DNA of 64,000 nt from Gemmatimonadota bacterium. GTDB taxonomy: Bacteria > Gemmatimonadota > Gemmatimonadetes > Longimicrobiales > Gaopeijiaceae. The notes below the pieces were generated by a model. It was not told the DNA's origin, did not search any database, and worked only from the letters and a program-made list of their open reading frames with translations. The stretch lies in contig JAJDYN010000021.1 in the NCBI GenBank assembly GCA_022825135.1, positions 1 through 64,000 of the forward strand. The letters run 5' to 3'. The translations under genes and the position numbers were made by a program. Every line of letters starts with the position of its first letter. Position 1 is the stretch's first letter. Positions 44,212 to 56,892 of this stretch are shown in pieces.

Positions 44212-45720
44212 ATGCAAGGACTTCTCTCTTCCGGACATCCGCTGATCTCCGAGGCCGGAGCGGACATCCTCCGCGCGGGCGGCAACGCCTTCGACGCGAT
44301 CGTGGCGGCGGCGTTCACCAGCACGTTCGTGGAGCCCACCATGGCCAGCCTCGCCGGAGCGGGCTTCGTGCTGGCGCGCACTTCTTCCGGGGAGGAGATC
44401 CTCTTCGACTTCATCGCCGCCGCTCCCGGCCGGGCGCATCCCGGGCCCCCGGAGGACGGTGATCGCGACTTCTACCCGGTGGACATCCTCTTCGGGGATA
44501 TCCCGCAGGAGTTCACCATCGGGCTGGCGTCCGCCGCGGTTCCCGGCACCCTGAAGGGCCTGGTGCACGTGCACAGGCGTCTGGGGCGGCTTCCGCTCGC
44601 GGAGGTGGTCGCGCCCGCCATCGCCGCCGCACGGGGCGGCACCGTCATCACCCCGTTCGTGTCGGACTCGCTTCAGTTGATGTTCCCCGTGTTGCGGGAC
44701 TCGCCGGCGGGCACCGCCCTCTTCCTGGAAGATGGAAAGGTGCTGCCCGCGGGCAGGCTGCACCGCAACCCCGGGATGGCCGACTTCCTGGAAACCCTGC
44801 CGCGCGATCCGCGGGGGTTTTACGGCGGCGATTTCGCCGAGACCATCGAACGCGACATGCTCGAGGGCGGCGGACTGATGACGCGGGCCGATCTCGAACA
44901 ATTCGAGGTCATCGAACGCCGACCGCTCTCCGCGGCCTATCGCGGGCGGCGCGTCCTCACCAACCCGCCCCCGGCGCTGGGTGGATCGCTCATGGCGCTT
45001 CGCCTGTTGCTTCAGGAGGAGGCGGATCTGTCGCGCTGCGCGTGGGGAAGCCGCGAGCACGTGACCGCGACGGCGCGCGCGCTCGAACACGCGGTCCGCC
45101 TCAGAGGTGGGGAGGAGGTCCCGCGTGATCCTGCGCACGCGGAGCTTCTGGAAGGCGTCCATGCTCCGTTGATCCACGCGGTTCAGGGCACCACCCACCT
45201 CAACGCCTCCGACGCGGAGGGCAACGTCGCGGCGCTCTCCATGTCGAACGGATCAGGCTCGTCGTATTTCCTTCCCGGAACCGGCATCCACTTCAACAAC
45301 ATGATGGGCGAAGTCGATCTTCATCCGGCCGGATTCCATGCGTCGGAGCCGGGGGACCGGGTGGCGTCGATGATGTCGCCCGCGCTGCTCCTGGACGGAG
45401 ACCAGGTGCTCGCCGCGCTCGGCACCGGGGGCAGCAACCGCATCCCGTCGGCGGTGTTCCAGGTGGTCTCGTGCCTCCTCGACCTGGAACTCTCGCCCGA
45501 TGAGGCGTCCAACTTTCCGCGCATGCACTTCGACGGCGAACAACTCCAGATCGAGCCGGGATTTCCCGACGAGGCGATGGCCGCGCTCGCGGAGGAGTGG
45601 GAGGTGGCGCTGTGGCCGGAGCAGAGCCTGTACTTCGGCGGGGTGCACGTCGTGGCGCCGCGTGTGGCGGGGGTCGGCGGGGATCGGCGCCGCGAGGGCC
45701 ACGGGATGGTCGTAGAGTAG
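44212..45720 (+). CDS. Gamma-glutamyltransferase-family protein
   Basis: 502 residues. Ntn-hydrolase that self-cleaves; the nucleophile should be Thr327 in QGTTHLNASDAEGN. GGNAFDAIVAAAFTSTFVEPTMA starts the large subunit; ALGTGGSNRIPSAVFQVV is in the small one. No signal peptide is seen, so unlike typical periplasmic GGT it appears cytoplasmic. Relatives hydrolyse glutathione, cephalosporins or gamma-glutamyl compounds. Confidence 0.88.
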   Translation: MQGLLSSGHPLISEAGADILRAGGNAFDAIVAAAFTSTFVEPTMASLAGAGFVLARTSSGEEILFDFIAAAPGRAHPGPPEDGDRDFYPVDILFGDIPQEFTIGLASAAVPGTLKGLVHVHRRLGRLPLAEVVAPAIAAARGGTVITPFVSDSLQLMFPVLRDSPAGTALFLEDGKVLPAGRLHRNPGMADFLETLPRDPRGFYGGDFAETIERDMLEGGGLMTRADLEQFEVIERRPLSAAYRGRRVLTNPPPALGGSLMALRLLLQEEADLSRCAWGSREHVTATARALEHAVRLRGGEEVPRDPAHAELLEGVHAPLIHAVQGTTHLNASDAEGNVAALSMSNGSGSSYFLPGTGIHFNNMMGEVDLHPAGFHASEPGDRVASMMSPALLLDGDQVLAALGTGGSNRIPSAVFQVVSCLLDLELSPDEASNFPRMHFDGEQLQIEPGFPDEAMAALAEEWEVALWPEQSLYFGGVHVVAPRVAGVGGDRRREGHGMVVE

Positions 45721-45745
45721 TCGTTCCCTTCCGCCGCCGCCGACC

Positions 45746-45773
45746 ATTGTGCGGCGCGAATTGTGCGGCGCGA
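45746..45773 (+). repeat. Tandem 14-base direct repeat
   Basis: ATTGTGCGGCGCGA occurs twice without spacing between the convergent gamma-glutamyltransferase and Met-rich protein genes. Probably a recent slippage duplication. Confidence 0.9.
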
Positions 45774-45792
45774 GAGGTCCCGGCGGTCCGGA

Positions 45793-46614
45793 TCAGGGAT
45801 CCGGCAGCAGTTCCATCGTGGTCGTCACGTTCGTCTCCATCGTCATCCCGGCCATGTTCATGTCGAAGCTGGCGCGGGTCGACTGGCTCCGGAACCGGCC
45901 CTCGGCGAGGTCCACGACCATGGTGCCGGTCATGGTTCCGGTGGCCGTCATTCCCGCACCTCCCGCGTCCAGTCGCATGTCGATCGGACCTTCGAACGAG
46001 ACGGTTGCGAGGCTGCCCTCGAGGCTGACGAAGGTGTAGGTCATTCCCACCTCCATCGACATCGATCCGCCGGGGCCCATGGGCAGGCTCATCGGCGCGT
46101 CCATCGCCCATGAGTCCCCCGGGCTGACGTCCTCCTCGGGAAACACGAAATAGCCTGCTTCCCGGAAGAGGTTCTCCGGGTTGAACCCGGGGACGTCCGG
46201 CATGCCTTCGGTGCCAATGACGCCGAGCACCCGGCCCCGTGTGTCCATTTCCGTGGTGATGGCACTCCCCGAAAAGTCCGGCATGTCCATCCCGGGCACG
46301 GGCATCGGCATGGCCGTGGAGGTCGAGTCGATGGTCGTCCGGAGTCGAATGACCTCGTCCGCCACGCCGACGACGGTCTGCGTCTGATACGTGCGCATTG
46401 TCATGACGGGGCTCGACGGCATCATCGGGTTCTCCACTTCCGCCTGCGTGGAGTGGACGTAGCGGGATACCCGGCCCTCGGGTGGCGCCAGCCTCAGCAG
46501 GATCGGCGTGCCGAGCGGTTCAGCCGATGTGGGCGGATCCTGTCCGTATGAGGCGACCGGGGTCGAGAACAGGAGGGCCGCGGCGGCCGCGGCCATGCAC
46601 CATGCTGACTTCAT
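45793..46614 (-). CDS. Exported Met-rich beta protein, DUF6263-like
   Basis: 273 residues from ATG 46614 (GGAGG 4 bases upstream); signal peptide (LLFSTPVASYGQ). The mature region is beta-rich with many Met/Thr/Ser-Met pairs (TAMPMPVPGMDMPDF; MAGMTMETNVTTTMELL) and a V-S-P-G-D-S-W segment recalling DUF6263. The methionines could bind Cu(I), but the pattern is not a clean copper motif. Divergent from lhr. Confidence 0.65.
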   Translation of the reverse strand: MKSAWCMAAAAAALLFSTPVASYGQDPPTSAEPLGTPILLRLAPPEGRVSRYVHSTQAEVENPMMPSSPVMTMRTYQTQTVVGVADEVIRLRTTIDSTSTAMPMPVPGMDMPDFSGSAITTEMDTRGRVLGVIGTEGMPDVPGFNPENLFREAGYFVFPEEDVSPGDSWAMDAPMSLPMGPGGSMSMEVGMTYTFVSLEGSLATVSFEGPIDMRLDAGGAGMTATGTMTGTMVVDLAEGRFRSQSTRASFDMNMAGMTMETNVTTTMELLPDP

Positions 46615-46801
46615 CGATCCTCCGGGTCGGACATTCCCGATGGGCTTCCGCAAGGTACCTTAATGCAGGTTGCCGGTGTCGGACATCCGGGTTACGGTTC
46701 GCCGACCGTCCGACGACAGCGTTGACGCGACCGTCAATTTCGCCCGCGACGGTCACCACCGGCGCGTGCCTTCACGTTCCGCAAGGGGGACAGAAGACGG
46801 G

Positions 46802-51541
<4,740 letters not shown>

Positions 51542-51546
51542 GGGAG

Positions 51547-52458
51547 ATGGGAATCAGGCGACGCCGTGTCCGGTGGTTGTGGTTGATGGTGGGAATCCTG
51601 CTGCTGCCGGCTTCCGGCCTGGCACAACAGACGCATCCTCTTCTCTTAACCGAGGATTGGCTCGCGGAGCGTCTCGGAGACCCGGGCCTCCTGCTCCTGA
51701 ACGTCGAGTACGACGAGTCGACGTTCCTGGAAGGGCACATTCCGGGCGCGCGCTTCCTCCCCTACCGGGAAATCGTAACCCAGGTGGATGAACGGCTGGT
51801 CGAACTTCCTCCTCTCGAACAGGTGGTCGAGGTGTTCCGGCAGGCGGGCATATCCAACGACCTGCATGTCGTCCTCTACGGAACGCCCATCCCGGCCGCG
51901 CGCGCCTTCGTCACCCTCGAGCACCTCGGCCACGAGCGCGTCTCCCTTCTGGACGGCGGGCTGTTCGCGTGGCGGGAAGCGGGACGGGAAGTCGCGATGG
52001 GTCCGGTGTCCGGCGGACGCGGCGCCTTCGAGCCTCGCCCGCGGGACGACGTGTTCGTGGACGCGGACTGGGTGGACGAACGCCGCGACCGCACCGGATA
52101 CGCCCTTCTCGACGGCCGCCCCGACGACGAGTACACCGGCGCCGACAACGGGCGCGACGGCACCTACCGGCCGGGCCACATCCCCGGGGCGGGGCACGTC
52201 TACTGGGAGGAGTTCATGGTCTCCCGCGAGGAACCGCGCTTCGTTTCGCGCGAGCAGATGGAGACCCTCTTCCGGCGCGCCGGCATCGACCCGGGCGAGA
52301 CCGTCATCAGCTACTGCTACATCGGGATGCGCGCCAGCGTGAACTACTTCGTCTCCCGCCTGATGGGCCACGAGACCCGCTTCTACGACGGCTCCTGGAA
52401 CGACTGGAGCCTGCTGGGGCTGCCCGCGGAGACGGGACCGCAGCGCCCGCCGGGTTGA
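51547..52458 (+). CDS. Exported two-domain rhodanese-like sulfurtransferase
   Basis: 303 residues; signal peptide (ILLLPASGLAQQ). Two rhodanese domains (about 35-150 and 165-300). The C-terminal active-site loop is CYIGMRAS with the catalytic Cys, close to thiosulfate sulfurtransferase; the N-terminal loop (VLYGTPIPAAR) lacks Cys, as is normal for tandem rhodaneses. Sulfur transfer from thiosulfate or 3-mercaptopyruvate in the periplasm is expected. Confidence 0.9.
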   Translation: MGIRRRRVRWLWLMVGILLLPASGLAQQTHPLLLTEDWLAERLGDPGLLLLNVEYDESTFLEGHIPGARFLPYREIVTQVDERLVELPPLEQVVEVFRQAGISNDLHVVLYGTPIPAARAFVTLEHLGHERVSLLDGGLFAWREAGREVAMGPVSGGRGAFEPRPRDDVFVDADWVDERRDRTGYALLDGRPDDEYTGADNGRDGTYRPGHIPGAGHVYWEEFMVSREEPRFVSREQMETLFRRAGIDPGETVISYCYIGMRASVNYFVSRLMGHETRFYDGSWNDWSLLGLPAETGPQRPPG

Positions 52459-52512
52459 GGGTTGGTCGTTGCTCGCGCCAGAGAGGCGATCACCTGGTCG
52501 TGCCACGGCCGG

Positions 52513-52941
52513 TCACTGGCCAACACCTCGCGGCAGTGTGGCTACCCCGAGGCGACGCGCGGCCCGAATGAGCGCCTTGTCAAGTGTCGCAAGGGGTATC
52601 CCGCGTCTCATTGCGACCTCGAGGTACGCAGCGTCATAGGTTGTCAGATTCTCCTGGCGAGCGAGAGCCAGGGTTTCGCGTAGCGCGCGTTCCTCGGTTT
52701 CGGGGTCCGTCGCAATGGGCAACTGCACCAGGACATCCATGTAGGACGCAATCTTCGAGGGATCGATGCGTCTCCTTCGCTCTGCGTGGGACAGGACGTT
52801 GCCGACTTCGAGCCGCCAGAGCCCCGGAACCAGGGCACCGCTCTCCATCGTCCGGTCGAGCAGCGCATCGGTTTCGGGCCTTGCCTCGTCTTCGAAAAAC
52901 CAGGCTACCGTAACCGAGCAATCGAGCACGAACTCGCTCAC
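52513..52941 (-). CDS. vapC: VapC-type PIN-domain toxin
   Basis: 142 residues from GTG 52941. PIN acidic positions: Asp7 (VLDCSVTVAWF), Glu45 (WRLEVGNVL), then LTTYDAAYLEVA and LATLDKAL. GTG overlaps the stop of the Phd/YefM antitoxin gene (GTGA). Close to genes for DNA and sulfur metabolism without evident functional tie. Confidence 0.9.
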   Translation of the reverse strand: MSEFVLDCSVTVAWFFEDEARPETDALLDRTMESGALVPGLWRLEVGNVLSHAERRRRIDPSKIASYMDVLVQLPIATDPETEERALRETLALARQENLTTYDAAYLEVAMRRGIPLATLDKALIRAARRLGVATLPRGVGQ

Positions 52942-53183
52942 CGACGTCGCTCGTCGCGAAGTTCCTTCCAGTTCAGGCCGCGAAGCTGGACGCCCTTCCG
53001 CAGCGACCGCAGCCTCTGGATCGTCTGAGCGACACGGGACCGATCTGCCTTTTCGGCAGGCACGAGCCTGGCAACGGGGACGCCTCGTCGGGTGATGAGC
53101 ACTTCCTCTCCCTGAGCAACCTTGTTGAGAAGCGAGGACAGATGGGTCTTGGCATCGAACGCCCCAACCTCGATCATGGACAT
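52938..53183 (-). CDS. Phd/YefM-type antitoxin
   Basis: 81 residues. The N-terminus (SMIEVGAFDAKTHLSSLLNKV, then GEEVLITRRGVPVARLVP) is the Phd/YefM DNA-binding fold; the basic C-terminus binds the toxin. Upstream, CTAGTTG occurs twice (53241-53247 and 53254-53260) and CTAGT/ACTAG forms a short inverted repeat: a weak operator candidate. Confidence 0.9.
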   Translation of the reverse strand: MSMIEVGAFDAKTHLSSLLNKVAQGEEVLITRRGVPVARLVPAEKADRSRVAQTIQRLRSLRKGVQLRGLNWKELRDERRR

Positions 53184-53303
53184 TGCCTCGTGTGTAATGG
53201 CGGCTCGTCAGGCCGACCGCGACCCTCACTGTTCATCTGTCTAGTTGCTCAGACTAGTTGAATTGCGTGCCTCCCGTCAAGCCGAAGTAAGGACCTCAGA
53301 TCC

Positions 53304-54941
53304 ATGGCCGCAGCGAAACGCAAGCGAGGGCCGCACCGGCCCGTGAGCCCGCCGCCCGGGAGGACGCCGTTGGAGTCGCAGGCCAGCATCAGCTCCAGGT
53401 CTCGCGACCTGCCCCGCATCTTCCTAGTGCCGCTCGTCCTGACGCTCGGCCTCCTTCTTCTCTCGCTTGCGCCGCGCGTTGCCGACAACGCCCGGCTCAC
53501 CTTCGCGTTCCTTGCGGCGGTGGCCGGGCTGCTGGTCTGGCAGGGGGTGCTGTTCGCGAGGCTGTCGCGCGCCGGCGCTTCCCGCGGCTTCCGGATCGTC
53601 CTGCGCCCGCAGCACTATCTCCAGGCCCTCGTGCAGCTCACGGTGTTCGCCGTCTGGGGCTGGTACTGGCGTCCGGTCTACGACTTCGCCGGGCTGCTGC
53701 TGGCGCAACTGATCTTCGCCTACGCCTTCGACATGCTGCTCGCCTGGTCGCGGGGCGAGTGCTACGTGCTCGGCTTCGGGCCGTTCCCCATCATCTTCAG
53801 CACCAACCTCTTCCTCTGGTTCACGGACGACTGGTTCTACCTGCAGTTCCTGATGGTGGGGGCGGGCTTCCTGGGGAAGGCCTTCGTGCAGTGGCGGCGC
53901 GAGGGCCGGCGCACCCACGTCTTTAATCCCTCGGCGTTCTCGCTGGGGCTGTTCTCGCTGGTGCTGATCGCGACGGGGACGAGCGACCTGACTTGGGGGC
54001 AGGACATCGCCACGACCCTCACTTTCGTCCCGGCGATCTACCTGCTGCTCTTCGCCCTCGGCCTGGCGGTGATGTACTTCTTCCGGGTCACCCTGGTGTC
54101 GGGGTTCGCCGCGGTCGCGCTCTTCGGGCTGAGCGCGCTCTACGGGGCGGCGACCGGGGTCCCGTACTTCATCGACTCCGAGATTCCCGCCGCCGTCTTC
54201 CTGGGGTTGCACCTCCTGGTGACGGACCCGTCGACGTCGCCGCGCACGCGCACCGGCAAGGCCATCTTCGGGGCGCTCTACGGCGTCGGGGTCTTCGGGC
54301 TGTTCTGGTTCCTCGAAGCGGCGGGCGCTCCGACCTTCTACGACAAGCTGCTGTGCGTGCCGCTGCTCAACCTGAGCGTGCCGCTCATCGACCGCTTCGT
54401 GCGCTCGCTCCAGAGTCGTCCGCGCATCCGGCGCCTCGGCGAGGTCCCGTGGGCGACGGCCAACCTGGCGCACATGGCGGTGTGGATCGTCTTCTTCGCC
54501 GCCATGACCGCGACCGGGCGCACCGACGGCATCCACCGGGGCGACAGGTTGCCGTTCTGGCAGGAGGCGTGTGAGGAGGGCCGCGCAGGCGCCTGTGAGC
54601 GGCTGGTGCAGATCGAGGCCAGCTACTGCGCCGACAACGCGGGGTGGGCGTGCAACGAGCTGGGCGCGCACTACGTCGAGGGCCGGATCGTGGAACCGGA
54701 CGCGGCACTGGCGCTGGGCTTCTTCGCGCGGGCATGCGAGGCGCAGTTCCAGGCCGGTTGCGTCAACCTGCTCGATCCCTCGGTGGTGAGTCGCGCGCCG
54801 CCTCGCCCGCTGGATCTCAGGCTGCTGCTGCGCCAGGGCGGGCTGAACCTCGTCGACATGCCGGAGCGGGATCTGCTGGAGCGCGCCTGCGGCCATGGCT
54901 GGGCGTTCGCGTGCGAGCGCCTCGGGGCGGACGTGCGATGA
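53304..54941 (+). CDS. RnfD/NqrB-like membrane protein with C-terminal Sel1-like region
   Basis: 545 residues. A basic cytoplasmic N-terminus (about 38), then about ten membrane helices. HVFNPSAFSLGLFSL and VTDPSTSPRTRTGKAIFG followed by GVGVFGLFWF resemble the NQR2/RnfD/RnfE family, whose members carry a flavin in the membrane. After the last helix (about residue 400) comes a soluble region with Cys-rich Sel1/TPR-like repeats (RAGACERLVQIEASYC, GFFARACEAQFQAGCVNLL, ACGHGWAFACERL). No other rnf/nqr genes are nearby. Weak ribosome-binding site. Confidence 0.72.
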   Translation: MAAAKRKRGPHRPVSPPPGRTPLESQASISSRSRDLPRIFLVPLVLTLGLLLLSLAPRVADNARLTFAFLAAVAGLLVWQGVLFARLSRAGASRGFRIVLRPQHYLQALVQLTVFAVWGWYWRPVYDFAGLLLAQLIFAYAFDMLLAWSRGECYVLGFGPFPIIFSTNLFLWFTDDWFYLQFLMVGAGFLGKAFVQWRREGRRTHVFNPSAFSLGLFSLVLIATGTSDLTWGQDIATTLTFVPAIYLLLFALGLAVMYFFRVTLVSGFAAVALFGLSALYGAATGVPYFIDSEIPAAVFLGLHLLVTDPSTSPRTRTGKAIFGALYGVGVFGLFWFLEAAGAPTFYDKLLCVPLLNLSVPLIDRFVRSLQSRPRIRRLGEVPWATANLAHMAVWIVFFAAMTATGRTDGIHRGDRLPFWQEACEEGRAGACERLVQIEASYCADNAGWACNELGAHYVEGRIVEPDAALALGFFARACEAQFQAGCVNLLDPSVVSRAPPRPLDLRLLLRQGGLNLVDMPERDLLERACGHGWAFACERLGADVR

Positions 54942-54992
54942 GGCCGGTGAGGATTGGGTGCGTAGCTGAATGAGGCGGGGGAGCGAAGCGCG

Positions 54993-55934
54993 ATGAGGCT
55001 GCTGGCGGTGTTCGCGATCGCGGGGTTGATCTTCGCAGGTGTGTGGCTGGACTATCGGAGTCAGATGGCCCAGGTCGGATCCGGGGGGAGGGGAGCCCTG
55101 AGTACCGAGACATCTCCCGTCGCATCCACTGATCCCGCGTCCGAGCTTTCCGGCTACCGCGCCGATCTGGGCCATCTCCCGGACGCCCCGCTGCTGGGTT
55201 TCGTGGAGATACCGGAAGGGCCCTTCCTCATGGGGAGCGATCCGGGCATCGACACCCTCGCCTACGATGTCGAGCGCTGGAGTGCGGGCCAGCCGCAAGG
55301 CACGGTGGATGTGCCGGCGTTCTTCATCAGCCGCAACGAGGTAACCGTGGCGCAGTTCGGTGCCTTCGTGCGCGCCACCGGCCATGCAGCCGACCCGCAG
55401 GCGCTTGCGGGGCCGCCGCTCCATCCGGCGTCGTTCGTCTCCTGGCCGGACGCCCTGGCGTACTGCCGCTGGCTGGAGGGATTGCTGCGCCAGTCCCCCG
55501 CGACGCCGCCGGAGCTACGGGCCCTGTTCGCCGACGGCTGGCACGTGACGCTGCCGACCGAGGCGCAGTGGGAGAAGGCCGCCCGCGGAGACGACGGGCG
55601 CATCTTCCCCTGGGGAAACCAGTTGCGGCGGGACCGGGCCAACTTCGCGACCGGGACGCCCGCGCCCGTGGGCGAGCTGGCCTGCCCCGAGTGCCCCTAC
55701 GGCCTGAGCGACATGAGCGGCAACGTCTGGGAGTGGACCCGCAGCCCCTGGCAGCCCTACCCCTACGACGAGGCGGACGACCGCGAGGGGCTCGAGGGCG
55801 ATGCGCTGTGGGTCATGCGCGGCGGGTCGTTCAGCGACCCGGTGCGCAACGTGCGGGCTGCGATACGAGGTGCGGCCGGCCCGGACGTGCGCCGCGAGTT
55901 CATCGGGTTCCGGGTGGTGATCACGCGGGATTGA
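54993..55934 (+). CDS. Sulfatase-modifying-factor (FGE/SUMF1)-like exported protein
   Basis: 313 residues. One N-terminal membrane segment/signal (LLAVFAIAGLIFAGVWL). The FGE-like C-type-lectin fold spans about 65-312: FVEIPEGPFLMGS, ISRNEVTVAQF, LPTEAQWEKAARG, DMSGNVWEW and MRGGSF...GFRVV. The C-terminal catalytic Cys pair of true FGE is not present near the end (the only cysteines nearby are in ACPECPYG), so it is probably a non-FGE family member. 51 bases after the RnfD-like gene: likely one transcript. Confidence 0.85.
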   Translation: MRLLAVFAIAGLIFAGVWLDYRSQMAQVGSGGRGALSTETSPVASTDPASELSGYRADLGHLPDAPLLGFVEIPEGPFLMGSDPGIDTLAYDVERWSAGQPQGTVDVPAFFISRNEVTVAQFGAFVRATGHAADPQALAGPPLHPASFVSWPDALAYCRWLEGLLRQSPATPPELRALFADGWHVTLPTEAQWEKAARGDDGRIFPWGNQLRRDRANFATGTPAPVGELACPECPYGLSDMSGNVWEWTRSPWQPYPYDEADDREGLEGDALWVMRGGSFSDPVRNVRAAIRGAAGPDVRREFIGFRVVITRD

Positions 55935-56057
55935 GTTCCTGCGCCCGACCGGCAGCCGGACGACAGGCCGCTCGGCCCATGCCCCTGGATTCTCTCCAGC
56001 CAAAGAGGACTCGTCTACGACGATCCGTGTGCGGGCGACGTTCGGATCTGGAGCCCC

Positions 56058-56495
56058 TCAGTCTCTCCCGGCGATGTCGGCTACGTGGACAACCCGATCC
56101 CCCAGATACGGATGCTTCCGCACCTTGTTGTAGAACCGGGTATCAGCGGTTACGACCGGGAGGTCCTCGGTAATTGCCAGCGCCAGATAGAAGCAATCGT
56201 AGACCGAGTGCCCCAGGTCTACCGCCAGTCGCGCGCTCGAGGAGGCGAGTTGCCGCGTGGAGAGGGTGGTGGCCAACGGCGCGGCGCGCAGCAGGTCCAC
56301 CGCCTCCGCCAATTCCTCGCGATCGATCTCGCCGTGCCGGCACTTGGCTGACAACGCGCTGGCGGCCTCGGCGAACAGCAGATCCGGGGCCAGGAGCGTA
56401 ACGCCGGAGTCGAGCAGCGTGGCCGCTTCGTCAGATAGCGGTTCGGTCACCAGCCACTTGACCGCTACGCTCGCGTCGACGACGTACCCTCTCAC
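56058..56495 (-). CDS. VapC/FitB-type PIN-domain toxin
   Basis: 145 residues. Asp at VVDASVAVKWL, Glu at LLFAEAASAL, then SVYDCFYLALA and VVTADTRFYNKV. GTG start 56495 overlaps the antitoxin stop (GTGA). Together with the RHH antitoxin it resembles FitAB. Confidence 0.9.
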   Translation of the reverse strand: MRGYVVDASVAVKWLVTEPLSDEAATLLDSGVTLLAPDLLFAEAASALSAKCRHGEIDREELAEAVDLLRAAPLATTLSTRQLASSSARLAVDLGHSVYDCFYLALAITEDLPVVTADTRFYNKVRKHPYLGDRVVHVADIAGRD

Positions 56496-56728
56496 TCAGG
56501 CGCGTCCCGATTACGATCGGCCCTGATCGTCTCCGTGCTGTCGATGCAGGAGGAGAGACGCCGCCGCATCGCCCTCGCCCGCTCGGCGAAGCTTCCCTGG
56601 TCGGGGAGCAACGCAACCCGCAGGATTTCGCGGTGTTCGGCCTCGGCGGACCGCCCTTTGGCCGCCGCGCGCTGCTTGAGTCTGCTGATGATCTGTCGGG
56701 GCACCTTGCGAACCGTGAGTTGAGCCAT
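56492..56728 (-). CDS. FitA-like ribbon-helix-helix antitoxin
   Basis: 78 residues from ATG 56728 (GAGG 8 bases upstream; an in-frame ATG at 56761 lies in the operator). AQLTVRKVPRQIISRLKQRA and SAEAEHREILRVALL are the FitA/RHH signature; an acidic C-terminus follows. First gene of the pair. Confidence 0.9.
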   Translation of the reverse strand: MAQLTVRKVPRQIISRLKQRAAAKGRSAEAEHREILRVALLPDQGSFAERARAMRRRLSSCIDSTETIRADRNRDAPE

Positions 56729-56760
56729 CTCTTGCGCCTCTTGCGCCGACCGAATGTGCA

Positions 56761-56793
56761 TGCAATGACATCAATCATTTACATGTGATTGCA
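56761..56793 (-). promoter_or_regulatory. Putative operator of the FitAB-like pair
   Basis: TGCAATGACATCA and ACATGTGATTGCA form an imperfect inverted repeat (10 of 13) separated by 7 bases. It is AT-rich in a GC-rich genome and 33 bases before the antitoxin ATG: the expected place for autorepression by an RHH protein. A TTGCAA hexamer within it could be a -35 element. Confidence 0.5.
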
Positions 56794-56892
56794 ATGCTGT
56801 CAACTCCTGGGATGAGGTCGCATGGACGTTCGGGTGTCGTTCTGTCCGCGATCCTCCACCCGGCTGTCCCGACTCTTGCGCCCCGCATCCCC

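Noticed and set aside
44008-45198. Minus-strand ORF opposite the gamma-glutamyltransferase gene as a complete antitoxin gene
   Set aside because: Most of it is a shadow of the transferase gene; only its last 44 codons could be a real partner of the PIN toxin.
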